NCBI RefSeq assembly: GCF_001886715.1 | Contig: NZ_CP018082.1 | Location: forward strand, 4,712,001 to 4,776,000 | DNA from: Nocardia mangyaensis | GTDB taxonomy: Bacteria; Actinomycetota; Actinomycetes; Mycobacteriales; Mycobacteriaceae | Direction: 5' to 3' | DNA length: 64,000 nt | Part shown: piece after piece, positions 55,934 through 63,638 of the stretch | Position numbering within the stretch: the stretch's first letter is position 1 | How the letters are laid out: the number at the start of each line of letters is the position of its first letter | Position numbers and translations under genes: made by a program | Notes under the pieces: generated by a model | Told to the model about the DNA's origin: nothing | What the model saw: the letters and a program-made list of their open reading frames with translations, nothing else | Databases searched by the model: none

Positions 55934-56800
55934 TCAGGAATTCGCGCCGCGTCGTTCGAGCAAGACGGTGTCACGCCAGACGCCGTCCAGCCGCGCGATG
56001 CGCTCGCGGACTCCCACGGTCCGAAACCCCGCCGAGTGGTGCAGGGCGATGCTGGGGCGATTCTCCGGGAAGATCGCGCACTGCAGCGTCCACAGGCCCG
56101 CCTCATCGGCGGCCACGACCTGGGTTCGCAGCAGCGACTTCCCCACGCCTCGCCCACGCATGCCGTCACCGACATAGACAGAGTTCTCGACGACACCGGC
56201 GTAGCAGTCACGGCCGGAAACCGAACTCAGCGTCGCCCAGCCGACCACAACGCCGCCGATCTCGGCGACCCAGCGATGATCAGGCAACCATTGCGCGCCC
56301 AGGGTCGCCCGACCGGGAACCTCGGTATCGAAGGTCGCCGAGCCGGTGGCGATGCCCTCGCCGTAGATCCGCAGGACCGCGTCCCAGTCGTCGTCGCGCA
56401 TCGCCCGCACAGTGACATCGACGGGGAGGTCGGTCGGACAGCAGGGCCGGGGCGCGAGCACGCCCATGACCGCGTCGGCAGCATGCGGAAGGCCGGTACA
56501 GCAGGACGGGTTGATCGCGACGACCGTGGAGGTCCCGCGCTTGTGGGTGGTCACGAACCCGACTTCGGCGAGCTTGCGGACGTGGTGCGACACCGTCGGC
56601 TGCGCGATCTCGAGCGCGGAGGTCAGTTCGCGCACCGTGATCCCGCCCGGACGGGTGGCCACCAGGTGCAGCAGCTGGATGCGAGTCGGGTCGGCCAGGC
56701 AGGCGAACCATTCGGCGTAGGTCGTGGCGTCACCGACGGCCAGGGCGTCGACGCGCGCAGCGGTCGCGTCGCGAACCACGGGCATATCCAGGGACGTCAT
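55934..56800 (-). CDS. ArsR-ArsN-like fusion: winged-helix regulator with GNAT acetyltransferase
   Basis: 288-residue two-domain protein. Residues about 20-115 are an ArsR/SmtB winged helix (AEWFACLADPTRIQLLHLV, AQPTVSHHVRKLAEVGFV) with candidate As(III) cysteines in SCCTG and RPCCPT at the domain junction. Residues about 125-285 are a GNAT like ArsN/phosphinothricin acetyltransferase (VYVGDGMRGRGVGKSLL acetyl-CoA loop, NRPSIALHHSAGFR). ArsN acetylates arsinothricin or phosphinothricin. I chose the ATG at 56800: the -10 TACAAT lies 7 bases upstream, so the mRNA is likely leaderless. It is divergent from the flavoprotein gene. Confidence 0.85.
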   Translation of the reverse strand: MTSLDMPVVRDATAARVDALAVGDATTYAEWFACLADPTRIQLLHLVATRPGGITVRELTSALEIAQPTVSHHVRKLAEVGFVTTHKRGTSTVVAINPSCCTGLPHAADAVMGVLAPRPCCPTDLPVDVTVRAMRDDDWDAVLRIYGEGIATGSATFDTEVPGRATLGAQWLPDHRWVAEIGGVVVGWATLSSVSGRDCYAGVVENSVYVGDGMRGRGVGKSLLRTQVVAADEAGLWTLQCAIFPENRPSIALHHSAGFRTVGVRERIARLDGVWRDTVLLERRGANS

Positions 56801-56807
56801 GAGCGCC

Positions 56808-56813
56808 ATTGTA
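56808..56813 (-). promoter_or_regulatory. -10 element for the ArsR-ArsN fusion
   Basis: On the minus strand this reads TACAAT, a close -10 match, 7 bases before the ATG at 56800, with no room for a ribosome binding site. A partial operator, ATCGACGACAATCAAT, overlaps at 56813-56828. Confidence 0.5.
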
Positions 56814-56838
56814 TCGACGACAATCAATGGTTGCATTC

Positions 56839-56854
56839 ATCGACGACTGTCGAT
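56839..56854. promoter_or_regulatory. Ars operator candidate O2
   Basis: ATCGACGACTGTCGAT is a 16-base site with perfect 6-base arms (ATCGAC/GTCGAT) and fits ATYGA-N5-GTCGAW. Its end abuts a TAGATT -10-like element (56854-56859) for the flavoprotein operon. Confidence 0.58.
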
Positions 56855-56871
56855 AGATTCATCTCCATTAG

Positions 56872-56887
56872 ATCGATGCACGTCGAT
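56872..56887. promoter_or_regulatory. Ars operator candidate O3
   Basis: ATCGATGCACGTCGAT fits the same ATYGA-N5-GTCGAW pattern as O1 and O2. It lies in the leader of the flavoprotein operon, 15 bases before its ATG. Confidence 0.55.
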
Positions 56888-56902
56888 GAATGGAGCTGTG
56901 CA

Positions 56903-58234
56903 ATGACCGAATTGCCCGTCGTTGTCGTAGGAGCCGGTCCCGTGGGACTGGCCGCCGCCGCTGAACTGCGCGAGCGCGGCGTGGATGTCCTGGTGTTCGA
57001 ACGTGGCCCCCGGGCGGGCGCCGCGGTCGCGGAGTGGAATCACGTGCGGTTGTTCTCACGGTGGGCCGAACTGATCGCCCCCGCCGCGCGCCGCGTGCTC
57101 GACAGAACCGGGTGGACCGCCCCCGCGGATGACGGCTACCCGACCGGACAGGACTGGGTGCGCGACTACCTGACCCCGCTGGCCGCCGCGCTGGGCGATT
57201 CCGTGCGCTACGACACCGAGGTCGTCGGACTCGCCCGCCGAGGGCGTGACCGCCTGGTCGACGCCGGACGCGACAGCGAACCGCTGTCGGTGCACGTGCA
57301 ACGTACCGACGGTAGCGAGGATCGGATCCTGGCGCGCGCGGTGATCGATGCCTCAGGCACCTGGGGCGGGCCGAATCCGTTGGGTGGAGAAGGACTCCCC
57401 GCACTCGGTGAACGCGGCTGTGCCGCAGTGACCTATCGGGTACCCGATGTCGACTCCGCTGAGCAGGCAGCGCGATTCGGCGCAGCGCACACGGTGATCG
57501 CGGGTGGCGGCCACTCCGCCCTCGGCGCGATCGTGGCCCTGGCCCAGTTGGCCCAGCGGCAGCCGGGCGCCCGACTGACCTGGGTCCTGCGGCGAGGATC
57601 CGCCGATTCGACCTTCGGTGGCGGCGACGCCGATGAACTGCCCGCGCGCGGCGCGCTCGGACTGCGCGCCAAGCAGGTCGTCGACGACGGGCTCCTGGAG
57701 GTGGTGACGGGATTCCGCACCGCCGCAATCGAATCGGGCGCCAGCGGGCGCGTCACCCTCGTGGCCGACGACGGGCGACGCATCGACGATGTCGACAACG
57801 TGGTGGCTCTCACCGGATTCCGGCCCGAGCTCGGATGGTTGTCGGAGGTGCGGCTGGAACTGGACCCGGTCCTGCAGGCCCCGGTCCGCTTGGCCCCGCT
57901 GATCGACCCGAATGTGCACTCGTGTGGCACTGTCTACCCGCACGGTGTCGCCGAGTTGACCCACCCCGAACCCGGCGTCTACCTCGTCGGCATGAAGAGC
58001 TATGGCCGCGCGCCGACGTTCCTGGCGATGACCGGCTACGAACAGGTTCGTTCCATCGCCGCCGAACTCGTCGGCGACCACGAGTCCGCCGCTCGCGTCG
58101 AACTCACCTTGCCCGAGACCGGAGTATGTGGTGGCGCGGGCGTTTTCGATGATCCGGACAGCGAGAGCTCAGGTGGTTGTTGCGGTCCAGCACCCGAAGT
58201 GCTGACCTTGACGGCGCCCGCGGTCGGCCGCTGA
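56903..58234 (+). CDS. FAD-dependent monooxygenase-like flavoprotein with Cys-rich tail (ars island)
   Basis: 443-residue flavoprotein of the FMO/thioredoxin-reductase-like group. The first dinucleotide site is VVVVGAGPVGLAAAAEL (about 6-22) and a second is HTVIAGGGHSALGA (about 197-210). The ATG motif near the end (DNVVALTGFRPELGWL) is typical of FMO-like enzymes. The last about 40 residues contain the Cys cluster VCGGAGVFDDPDSES then GGCCGPA, resembling As(III)-binding sites. It is first in an operon with an MFS permease and ArsO, divergent from ArsR-ArsN. A role in organoarsenical oxidation is inference. Confidence 0.8.
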   Translation: MTELPVVVVGAGPVGLAAAAELRERGVDVLVFERGPRAGAAVAEWNHVRLFSRWAELIAPAARRVLDRTGWTAPADDGYPTGQDWVRDYLTPLAAALGDSVRYDTEVVGLARRGRDRLVDAGRDSEPLSVHVQRTDGSEDRILARAVIDASGTWGGPNPLGGEGLPALGERGCAAVTYRVPDVDSAEQAARFGAAHTVIAGGGHSALGAIVALAQLAQRQPGARLTWVLRRGSADSTFGGGDADELPARGALGLRAKQVVDDGLLEVVTGFRTAAIESGASGRVTLVADDGRRIDDVDNVVALTGFRPELGWLSEVRLELDPVLQAPVRLAPLIDPNVHSCGTVYPHGVAELTHPEPGVYLVGMKSYGRAPTFLAMTGYEQVRSIAAELVGDHESAARVELTLPETGVCGGAGVFDDPDSESSGGCCGPAPEVLTLTAPAVGR

Positions 58235-58237
58235 GAA

Positions 58238-59461
58238 GTGTCGACCGCCACCCTCGTGGCGCAGGCCGGGTCCACCGAGCCCGGCCTGCGCCGGCGGGTA
58301 CTGATCACGCTGTGCCTGACCGAGATCACCAGCTGGGGAATTCTGTACTACGCCTTTCCCGTTCTCTCGGTGTCGATCTCGGCCGACACCGGATGGTCGC
58401 TGCCGATGATCACCGCCGCGTTCTCGCTCAGCCAACTGGCCGCCGCGCTCACCGGTATCCCGATCGGTCGTGTCATCGACCGCGTCGGTCCACGGTCAGT
58501 CATGACAGCGGGCTCGGTGCTGGCGGTGCCCGCGCTGGTGGCGGTCGCGCTCGCGCCCAACCCGGCAGTGTTCTTCGCAGGTTGGGTGGCCGCGGGTGTG
58601 GCGATGGGCGCGGTGCTGTATCCACCGGCGTTCGCGGCACTCACCCGCTGGTTCGGTACCGACCACGTCAAGGCGCTGATGATCCTCACCCTCTCGGGCG
58701 GATTCGCCAGCACCGTGTTCGCCCCACTCACCGCCGCGCTGGTCCAGCACACCGACTGGCGCGCCACCTATCTCACGCTCACCGTGGTGCTGGCGGTCGT
58801 GACGATCCCGGCGCACCTGTTCGGATTGTCCGGCCCGTGGCCGAATCCGCCGATCGCCGCGTCCCCCGCCGACGACGATCACAGCGCGGTGTCGCGCAGT
58901 CGCGCGTTCTTGATGCTCGTGCTCGCCTCGAGCCTGGGCGCGTTCGCTGCCTTCGCCGCGATCTTCAATCTGGTACCACTGCTGATCGAACGCGGTTTCT
59001 CCCCCTCGCTGGCCGCACTCACTCTCGGGTTGGGCGGCGCCGGACAGGTCCTCGGCCGGATCGGCTACCTCCCGCTGATGACCCGAACCACCGCCCGCGG
59101 CCGCATTGTCGGAACCTTCGCCTTGACCGCTGTCGCGACAGCGCTGACAGGCTGGGCGACGGCGGTCTTCGCGCTCATCGCGATCTCGATCGGCGCCGGA
59201 GTCGTCCGAGGCATCATGACCCTCGTCAAGGCGACCGCTGTCACCGACCGCTGGGGCGCCACCCACTACGGCCGCCTCAACGGACTCCTGTCGGCCCCCG
59301 TGGTCATCGTGATGGCGCTGGCGCCATGGGCCGGAACCGTGCTGATGACCTGGACCGGCAGCTACGCCCGCGCCTACTTCGTCCTCGCCGCCATCGCGGC
59401 ACTGGCGGCGCTTGCGGCCACCGCGAGCATGCCCCGTTCATCGAAACTCCGCGTCCCGTAG
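58238..59461 (+). CDS. MFS permease of the ars island
   Basis: 407-residue MFS transporter with about 12 membrane segments. It has the N-terminal start TSWGILYYAFPVLSVSI, a motif A-like loop GRVIDRVGPRS (about 76-86), and the conserved RGIMTLVKATAVTDRWG segment (about 323-339). The family resembles the ars-linked permeases that export organic arsenicals, but the substrate is not shown. GTG start, 3 bases after the flavoprotein stop, so they are co-translated. Confidence 0.82.
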   Translation: MSTATLVAQAGSTEPGLRRRVLITLCLTEITSWGILYYAFPVLSVSISADTGWSLPMITAAFSLSQLAAALTGIPIGRVIDRVGPRSVMTAGSVLAVPALVAVALAPNPAVFFAGWVAAGVAMGAVLYPPAFAALTRWFGTDHVKALMILTLSGGFASTVFAPLTAALVQHTDWRATYLTLTVVLAVVTIPAHLFGLSGPWPNPPIAASPADDDHSAVSRSRAFLMLVLASSLGAFAAFAAIFNLVPLLIERGFSPSLAALTLGLGGAGQVLGRIGYLPLMTRTTARGRIVGTFALTAVATALTGWATAVFALIAISIGAGVVRGIMTLVKATAVTDRWGATHYGRLNGLLSAPVVIVMALAPWAGTVLMTWTGSYARAYFVLAAIAALAALAATASMPRSSKLRVP

Positions 59462-59472
59462 AGGAGATCCTC

Positions 59473-60522
59473 GTGCATTCGAGTCATGACGCCGTCATCG
59501 TCGGCGCAGGTCAATCCGGCCTGGCAGCCGCACACCACCTGCGCAGGCGCGGCCTGAGCGCCGTTGTCGTGGAATCCGGGTCCGAGCCGGTGGGCTCCTG
59601 GCCCCACTACTACGACAGCCTGACGCTGTTCTCACCCGCGCGATACAGCGCCCTGCCCGGTCTTCGGTTCCCCGGAGATCCCGACCACTACCCGCATCGT
59701 GACGAAGTGGTCGACTACCTTCGCCGGTACGCCGCGACCCTCGACACCGACATCCAGACATCGCAACGCGTCACCGACGTCGACTACGACGGGCAACTGT
59801 TCACCGCCCACACCGCGACCGGAAAGGTCTACACCGCGCCACGGTTGGTCGCCGCGACCGGCGGATTCGGCACGCCGAACATTCCGTCGCTACCCGGCCA
59901 GACCGACTTCACCGGAGACATAGTGCACGCCAGCAGGTATCGCTCACCCTCCGCGTTCGCCGGTCAGCGGGTGATCGTGGTCGGCGCAGGAAACTCCGCG
60001 GTCCAGATCGCGACCGAACTCGCCGAAACCGCATCGGTCACAGTGGCCAGTCGCACCCCGGTCACATTCGTACCCCAACGCCCATTCGGCCGCGACGTTC
60101 ATTTCTGGTTCACCATCAGCGGCCTGGACGCACTGCCGATCGGCCACCTGATCCGCGAACCGCCCACGGTGCCGACCGTCGACACCGGCCGGTACCGGGC
60201 CGCGCTCACCGCGCAACGGCCGGTGGCGCGGGCGATGTTCACCCGGCTCGAGGCCGACGCGGCGGTATGGCCGGACGCGACCCGCAGCACGGTCGACACG
60301 ATCATTCTCGCCACCGGGTACCGTCCCGACCTGACCTACCTCCACAGCCTCGGCGCCCTCGACGACACCGGCAGACCCCTGCACCGCAAGGGGGTCTCGA
60401 CCACGCACCCTGGCCTGGGATACCTCGGCCTGGAATGGCAACGCACCCTGTCCTCGGCATCCCTGCGCGGCGTGGGCCGCGATGCCCGTCGACTCATCGC
60501 ACACCTGGATCCGGTGGTGTGA
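59473..60522 (+). CDS. arsO: ArsO-like NAD(P)H-dependent flavin monooxygenase
   Basis: 349-residue FMO-type flavoprotein resembling ArsO, an arsenic-operon monooxygenase. The FAD site is AVIVGAGQSGLAAAHHL (about 9-25), followed by GSWPHYYDSLTLFSPARYSALPG (about 42-64), a NADP site VIVVGAGNSAVQIA (about 172-185) and the ATG motif IILATGYRPDLTYL. GTG start with GAGGAG upstream, 11 bases after the MFS stop. It ends the ars island. The physiological substrate is not known from sequence. Confidence 0.85.
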   Translation: MHSSHDAVIVGAGQSGLAAAHHLRRRGLSAVVVESGSEPVGSWPHYYDSLTLFSPARYSALPGLRFPGDPDHYPHRDEVVDYLRRYAATLDTDIQTSQRVTDVDYDGQLFTAHTATGKVYTAPRLVAATGGFGTPNIPSLPGQTDFTGDIVHASRYRSPSAFAGQRVIVVGAGNSAVQIATELAETASVTVASRTPVTFVPQRPFGRDVHFWFTISGLDALPIGHLIREPPTVPTVDTGRYRAALTAQRPVARAMFTRLEADAAVWPDATRSTVDTIILATGYRPDLTYLHSLGALDDTGRPLHRKGVSTTHPGLGYLGLEWQRTLSSASLRGVGRDARRLIAHLDPVV

Positions 60523-60561
60523 CGAGATCTGCTGGCAGACAACGATATTCGGTAGGCACGG

Positions 60562-60575
60562 GGCTCGGTCGAGCC
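60562..60575. terminator. Weak hairpin between arsO and ABC permease
   Basis: GGCTC (60562-60566) pairs with GAGCC (60571-60575) around GGTC, between convergent genes. The stem is only 5 bp, so the call is tentative. Confidence 0.3.
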
Positions 60576-60587
60576 TGGCCGAGTTCG

Positions 60588-61384
60588 TCAGCGCAGCGCG
60601 GCACGTCCGTTGAGCCGCCCCAGTAGCACCAGCACGATCAGGGTCACCGCGACCAGCACCGTGGTCCCCGCGGCGGCGTCGAAGGCCTCCCCTCGGTCGG
60701 TCTGGGCGAAAATGCCGACCGGCAGGGTCTTCCAGGTGGCGGGATAGACCATGATCGTCGCGCCGAGTTCGCCCATGGACAGGGCGACGGCCAGACCGGC
60801 GGCGGCGCCCATCGCGGGCAGGAGCAGGGGCAGGGTGATCTGGCAGAGCACGCGGACGGGGCCGGCGCCGAGGGATTCGGCGGCTTGCCGGTAGGCGGGG
60901 TCGAGGCGGTCGAGGGCGGCGGAGACCGCGCTGAAGGCGTAGGCCAGGACCAGCACGGCGTGGGCGAGGATGACGATCCATTTCGTGCCGCCGAGCAGGA
61001 TCGGGCGCTCGTTGAACGCGATGAGCACGCCGAGGCCGATGGCCACCGAGGGCACGGCGACCGGGAGGTGAACACCGCGTCGGTGATTCGACGCAGCCAG
61101 CCGGGTGCTTCCCGGGCGGCCAAGGCCGCCCAGGTGCCGAGGATCAGCGAGAGCGCCCCGGCCAGCAGGGCGGTCTGCAGGCTCACCGACAGGCTGGCGG
61201 CCTGCTCGCCGCTGAGCGCGTGGCCGAGATTGGCGAAGCCGAGGTCCGAGGGCAGGGGGCCGGTCCAGCTGCCCGCCAGCGCGGCGGCGACCACGGTGGC
61301 GAGGGGGGCGAGGAAGACCACCGTGACCACGAGCGCGAAAACGCCGAGGACCAGTGCCTTTCCCCGCGGTGTCCAGACGAGCAC
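60588..61384 (-). pseudogene. ABC transporter permease (PhnV-like), interrupted by a -1 frameshift
   Basis: About 265 residues if continuous. The N-terminal part (from GTG 61384: WTPRGKALVLGVFALVVTVVFLAP) and C-terminal part (from about 61070: VAIGLGVLIAFN, EAA-like AESLGAGPVRVLCQITLPLLLPA) are in different frames. At about 61065-61068 the plus strand reads GGGAGG where GGGAGGG would restore TLPVAVPSVAIGLG. A missing G in a G run suggests sequencing error, though real decay is possible. It is the second permease of a PhnSTUV-like importer and its gene starts within 3 bases of the first permease's stop. Confidence 0.85.
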
Positions 61385-61386
61385 AG

Positions 61387-62286
61387 TCAATCCCCCTTCG
61401 GGCGGGTGCGGGTGAACCGGCCGAAGACGAACCGGTAGGTGAGGTAGAGGGTGAGCGAGAGCAGCACCTGCACCGAGGCGAGCACGGCGGCGCCGGGCAG
61501 GTCGAAGGTGACGATGCCGCGGGTGTAGATGAGCGCGGGCAGGGTGATCACGCCCTTGGCACCGGTGAACAGCACGATGCCGAACTCGTTGAGCGTCAGC
61601 AGCAGGACGAGACTGCCACCGGCGGCGAGCGCGGGCCAGGCCTCGGGCAGCACCACCTGCCGCAACACCCGCCACGGTGAGGCGCCGAGACTCGCTGCCA
61701 CATCGAGTTGTTCGCGGGGCATCTGCGCGAACGCGGCCAGGACGGGCCGCACCACGAACGGAGTGAAGAAGGTGATCTCGGCCAGGATCACCCCCAGTGG
61801 GGTGGTGAGAAAGTCGATGACCGGTGTGGTGGCGCCGGTCAATTCGGCGATCAGCGCGTTCACCGCGCCCGCCGTGCCGTAGAGGAAGGTGAAGGCGAGG
61901 GTGATCAGGAACGACGGCAAGGTCAGAATCGTGTCGATGAGCCGCCCGACCAGACCCGAGCCGGGGAACGGGACGAACGCGAGCACGATGGCCAGGAACG
62001 TGCCGAGTACCACACAGCCCATCGTCGAGCAGACAGCGATGGACACCGTGCGCCACAGCGCCTCCCGGAAGGCGGTCGAGCCGAGCACCGAGGTCCACAC
62101 CTCGGTGCCGCGCCCGGTCGGGGTCTGGGTCGACTCGGTGAGCACCCGCACGATCGGGTAACCCGCGATGCCGAGCACCACGAGTACCGGCGGCAGGGTC
62201 CACAGAATCGGCAGCCATTGCCGTCGTGGTGCGGGGGCTTTCACCGGCGGCACCCCGTCGGTGCGGTCGATGACAATCGCACTCAT
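61387..62286 (-). CDS. ABC transporter permease (PhnU/thiamine-iron type)
   Basis: 299-residue permease with six predicted membrane segments. It carries the binding-protein-dependent loop AASLGASPWRVLRQVVLPEAWPA (about 204-226). The layout of substrate-binding protein, ATPase and two CysU/PhnU-type permeases matches PhnSTUV 2-aminoethylphosphonate or Fe3+/thiamine importers. The exact substrate is inference. Confidence 0.82.
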   Translation of the reverse strand: MSAIVIDRTDGVPPVKAPAPRRQWLPILWTLPPVLVVLGIAGYPIVRVLTESTQTPTGRGTEVWTSVLGSTAFREALWRTVSIAVCSTMGCVVLGTFLAIVLAFVPFPGSGLVGRLIDTILTLPSFLITLAFTFLYGTAGAVNALIAELTGATTPVIDFLTTPLGVILAEITFFTPFVVRPVLAAFAQMPREQLDVAASLGASPWRVLRQVVLPEAWPALAAGGSLVLLLTLNEFGIVLFTGAKGVITLPALIYTRGIVTFDLPGAAVLASVQVLLSLTLYLTYRFVFGRFTRTRPKGD

Positions 62287-62398
62287 CGCCGGGACCCCCT
62301 GCCGTCGTCAGGTCGTACACCGCTGGGCGCCGTCGGGCTCGTCGCCGCGAGCCGACGCTGCCCACCGCGGGCCGATTCGCGCGACAACGCCCTCGCAC

Positions 62399-63616
62399 TC
62401 ACGACGCACTCTCCGTGCTCGAACCTTCGGCCCCGCCGGAACTCGCCCCGACAGCACGGGGAATCAGCACACCGGCCGGGTCGGGCAATCGCACGCCGAC
62501 CACCGCACCGACCCCGGCACTGAAATGCCCGGGTACGTCGGCGGCGAGCTCGCCGGGGAGACCGTCGACCGTCAGCTCGAGGCGGGTCGACGCGCCCCGC
62601 CAGACCGCGGTCGACACGGTGGCGCACAAGGCATCTCGGTCGGTCGTCGCGCCGACAGTCACAGTGTGTGGCCGGATACACAGCAGCGCATCGTCATCGG
62701 GCGCCCACTCCGCGGCCCCGACTCCGGGACGGGGCGCCTCGGCCCGCAGGGTGTGGGTGCCCGCGGTCACCGACGCGGCGGTCCCGGCGACATGATTCAC
62801 CGTGCACGGCACCAGATTCGCGCCGCCGAGGAACGCGGCGGTGAAGTCGGTGGGCGGCCGTTGCCAGAGATTCTCGGCGCTGTCGATGTCGACGAGCCGG
62901 GCCTCGCGCATCACCGCGATGCGGTCGGCCAGCGCCAGCGCTTCGGCCTGATCGTGGGTGACATACAGCATCGCGGTGTCGGGCAGGGCTTTTCGCAGCT
63001 GCTGCAGCTCACCGAGCATCGAGTGCCGCAGTTGCGCGTCGAGCGCGGCCAGTGGCTCGTCGAGCAGCAGGACGCGGGGCCGGATGGCCAGCGCGCGGGC
63101 GATCGCCACGCGCTGCTGCTGGCCACCGGACAACTCGCGCGGTAGCCGCTGGGCGTAGCCGCCCATGCCGACCATCTCCAGCGCCTCGGTGACCCGCGCG
63201 CCGAGCTCGGCGCGCGGCACCCGGTGCGAGCGCAGCCCGAACGCCACATTGCTGTGCACGTTCATGTGCGGGAACAGCGCGTAGGACTGCACGACGACAC
63301 CGATCCCGCGCTTGGCGGGCGAGAGATCGGTGACCTCACGCCCAGCCAGCCGCACCGCACCCGCGGTGGGCCGGACGAATCCGGCCAGCGCCTTGAGCGC
63401 GGTCGACTTGCCCGATCCACTCGGGCCGAGCAGCGCGACGGTCTCGCCGACGGCGACGCGCAGGGTGAAATCGGCCAGCGCGACGGCGGCCTTGCGGCCC
63501 CTGCCGTATCTGACCCCGACCCGGTCGAACACGATCGCCGGTTCGTCCGTCGTCGCCGTCCCGAGCGGGGCGGCGGTAGCGAACGTCGTGCGGAGGTCAC
63601 CGTCGGACATCGTCAA
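62399..63616 (-). CDS. ABC transporter ATP-binding protein (PhnT/FbpC-like)
   Basis: 405-residue ATPase. It has Walker A GPSGSGKST (about 64-72), Q-loop VQSYALFPHM, signature LSGGQQQRVAIAR (about 164-176), Walker B LLLDEPLAAL and the switch His in YVTHDQAEA. The C-terminal about 120 residues form a TOBE-type domain (IRPHTVTVG, GELAADVPG). The ATG at 63616 or the one two codons later may be used. It belongs with the upstream solute-binding gene and downstream permeases; the substrate may be 2-aminoethylphosphonate. Confidence 0.85.
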   Translation of the reverse strand: MTMSDGDLRTTFATAAPLGTATTDEPAIVFDRVGVRYGRGRKAAVALADFTLRVAVGETVALLGPSGSGKSTALKALAGFVRPTAGAVRLAGREVTDLSPAKRGIGVVVQSYALFPHMNVHSNVAFGLRSHRVPRAELGARVTEALEMVGMGGYAQRLPRELSGGQQQRVAIARALAIRPRVLLLDEPLAALDAQLRHSMLGELQQLRKALPDTAMLYVTHDQAEALALADRIAVMREARLVDIDSAENLWQRPPTDFTAAFLGGANLVPCTVNHVAGTAASVTAGTHTLRAEAPRPGVGAAEWAPDDDALLCIRPHTVTVGATTDRDALCATVSTAVWRGASTRLELTVDGLPGELAADVPGHFSAGVGAVVGVRLPDPAGVLIPRAVGASSGGAEGSSTESAS

Positions 63617-63638
63617 CTCCTCTACAGCGCGGCCGGAT

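Larger units (their letters stand above)
56836..56890. repeat. 10-base perfect inverted repeat framing the ars divergent promoter
   Basis: TTCATCGACG (56836-56845) and CGTCGATGAA (56881-56890) are perfect complements. Each arm overlaps one of the two 16-base operator candidates, giving the promoter region two-fold symmetry. Confidence 0.55.

Noticed and set aside
55832..58234. Longer 800-codon version of the flavoprotein
   Set aside because: The first 357 codons lie antisense to the ArsR-ArsN fusion and across its promoter; the true start is the ATG at 56903.
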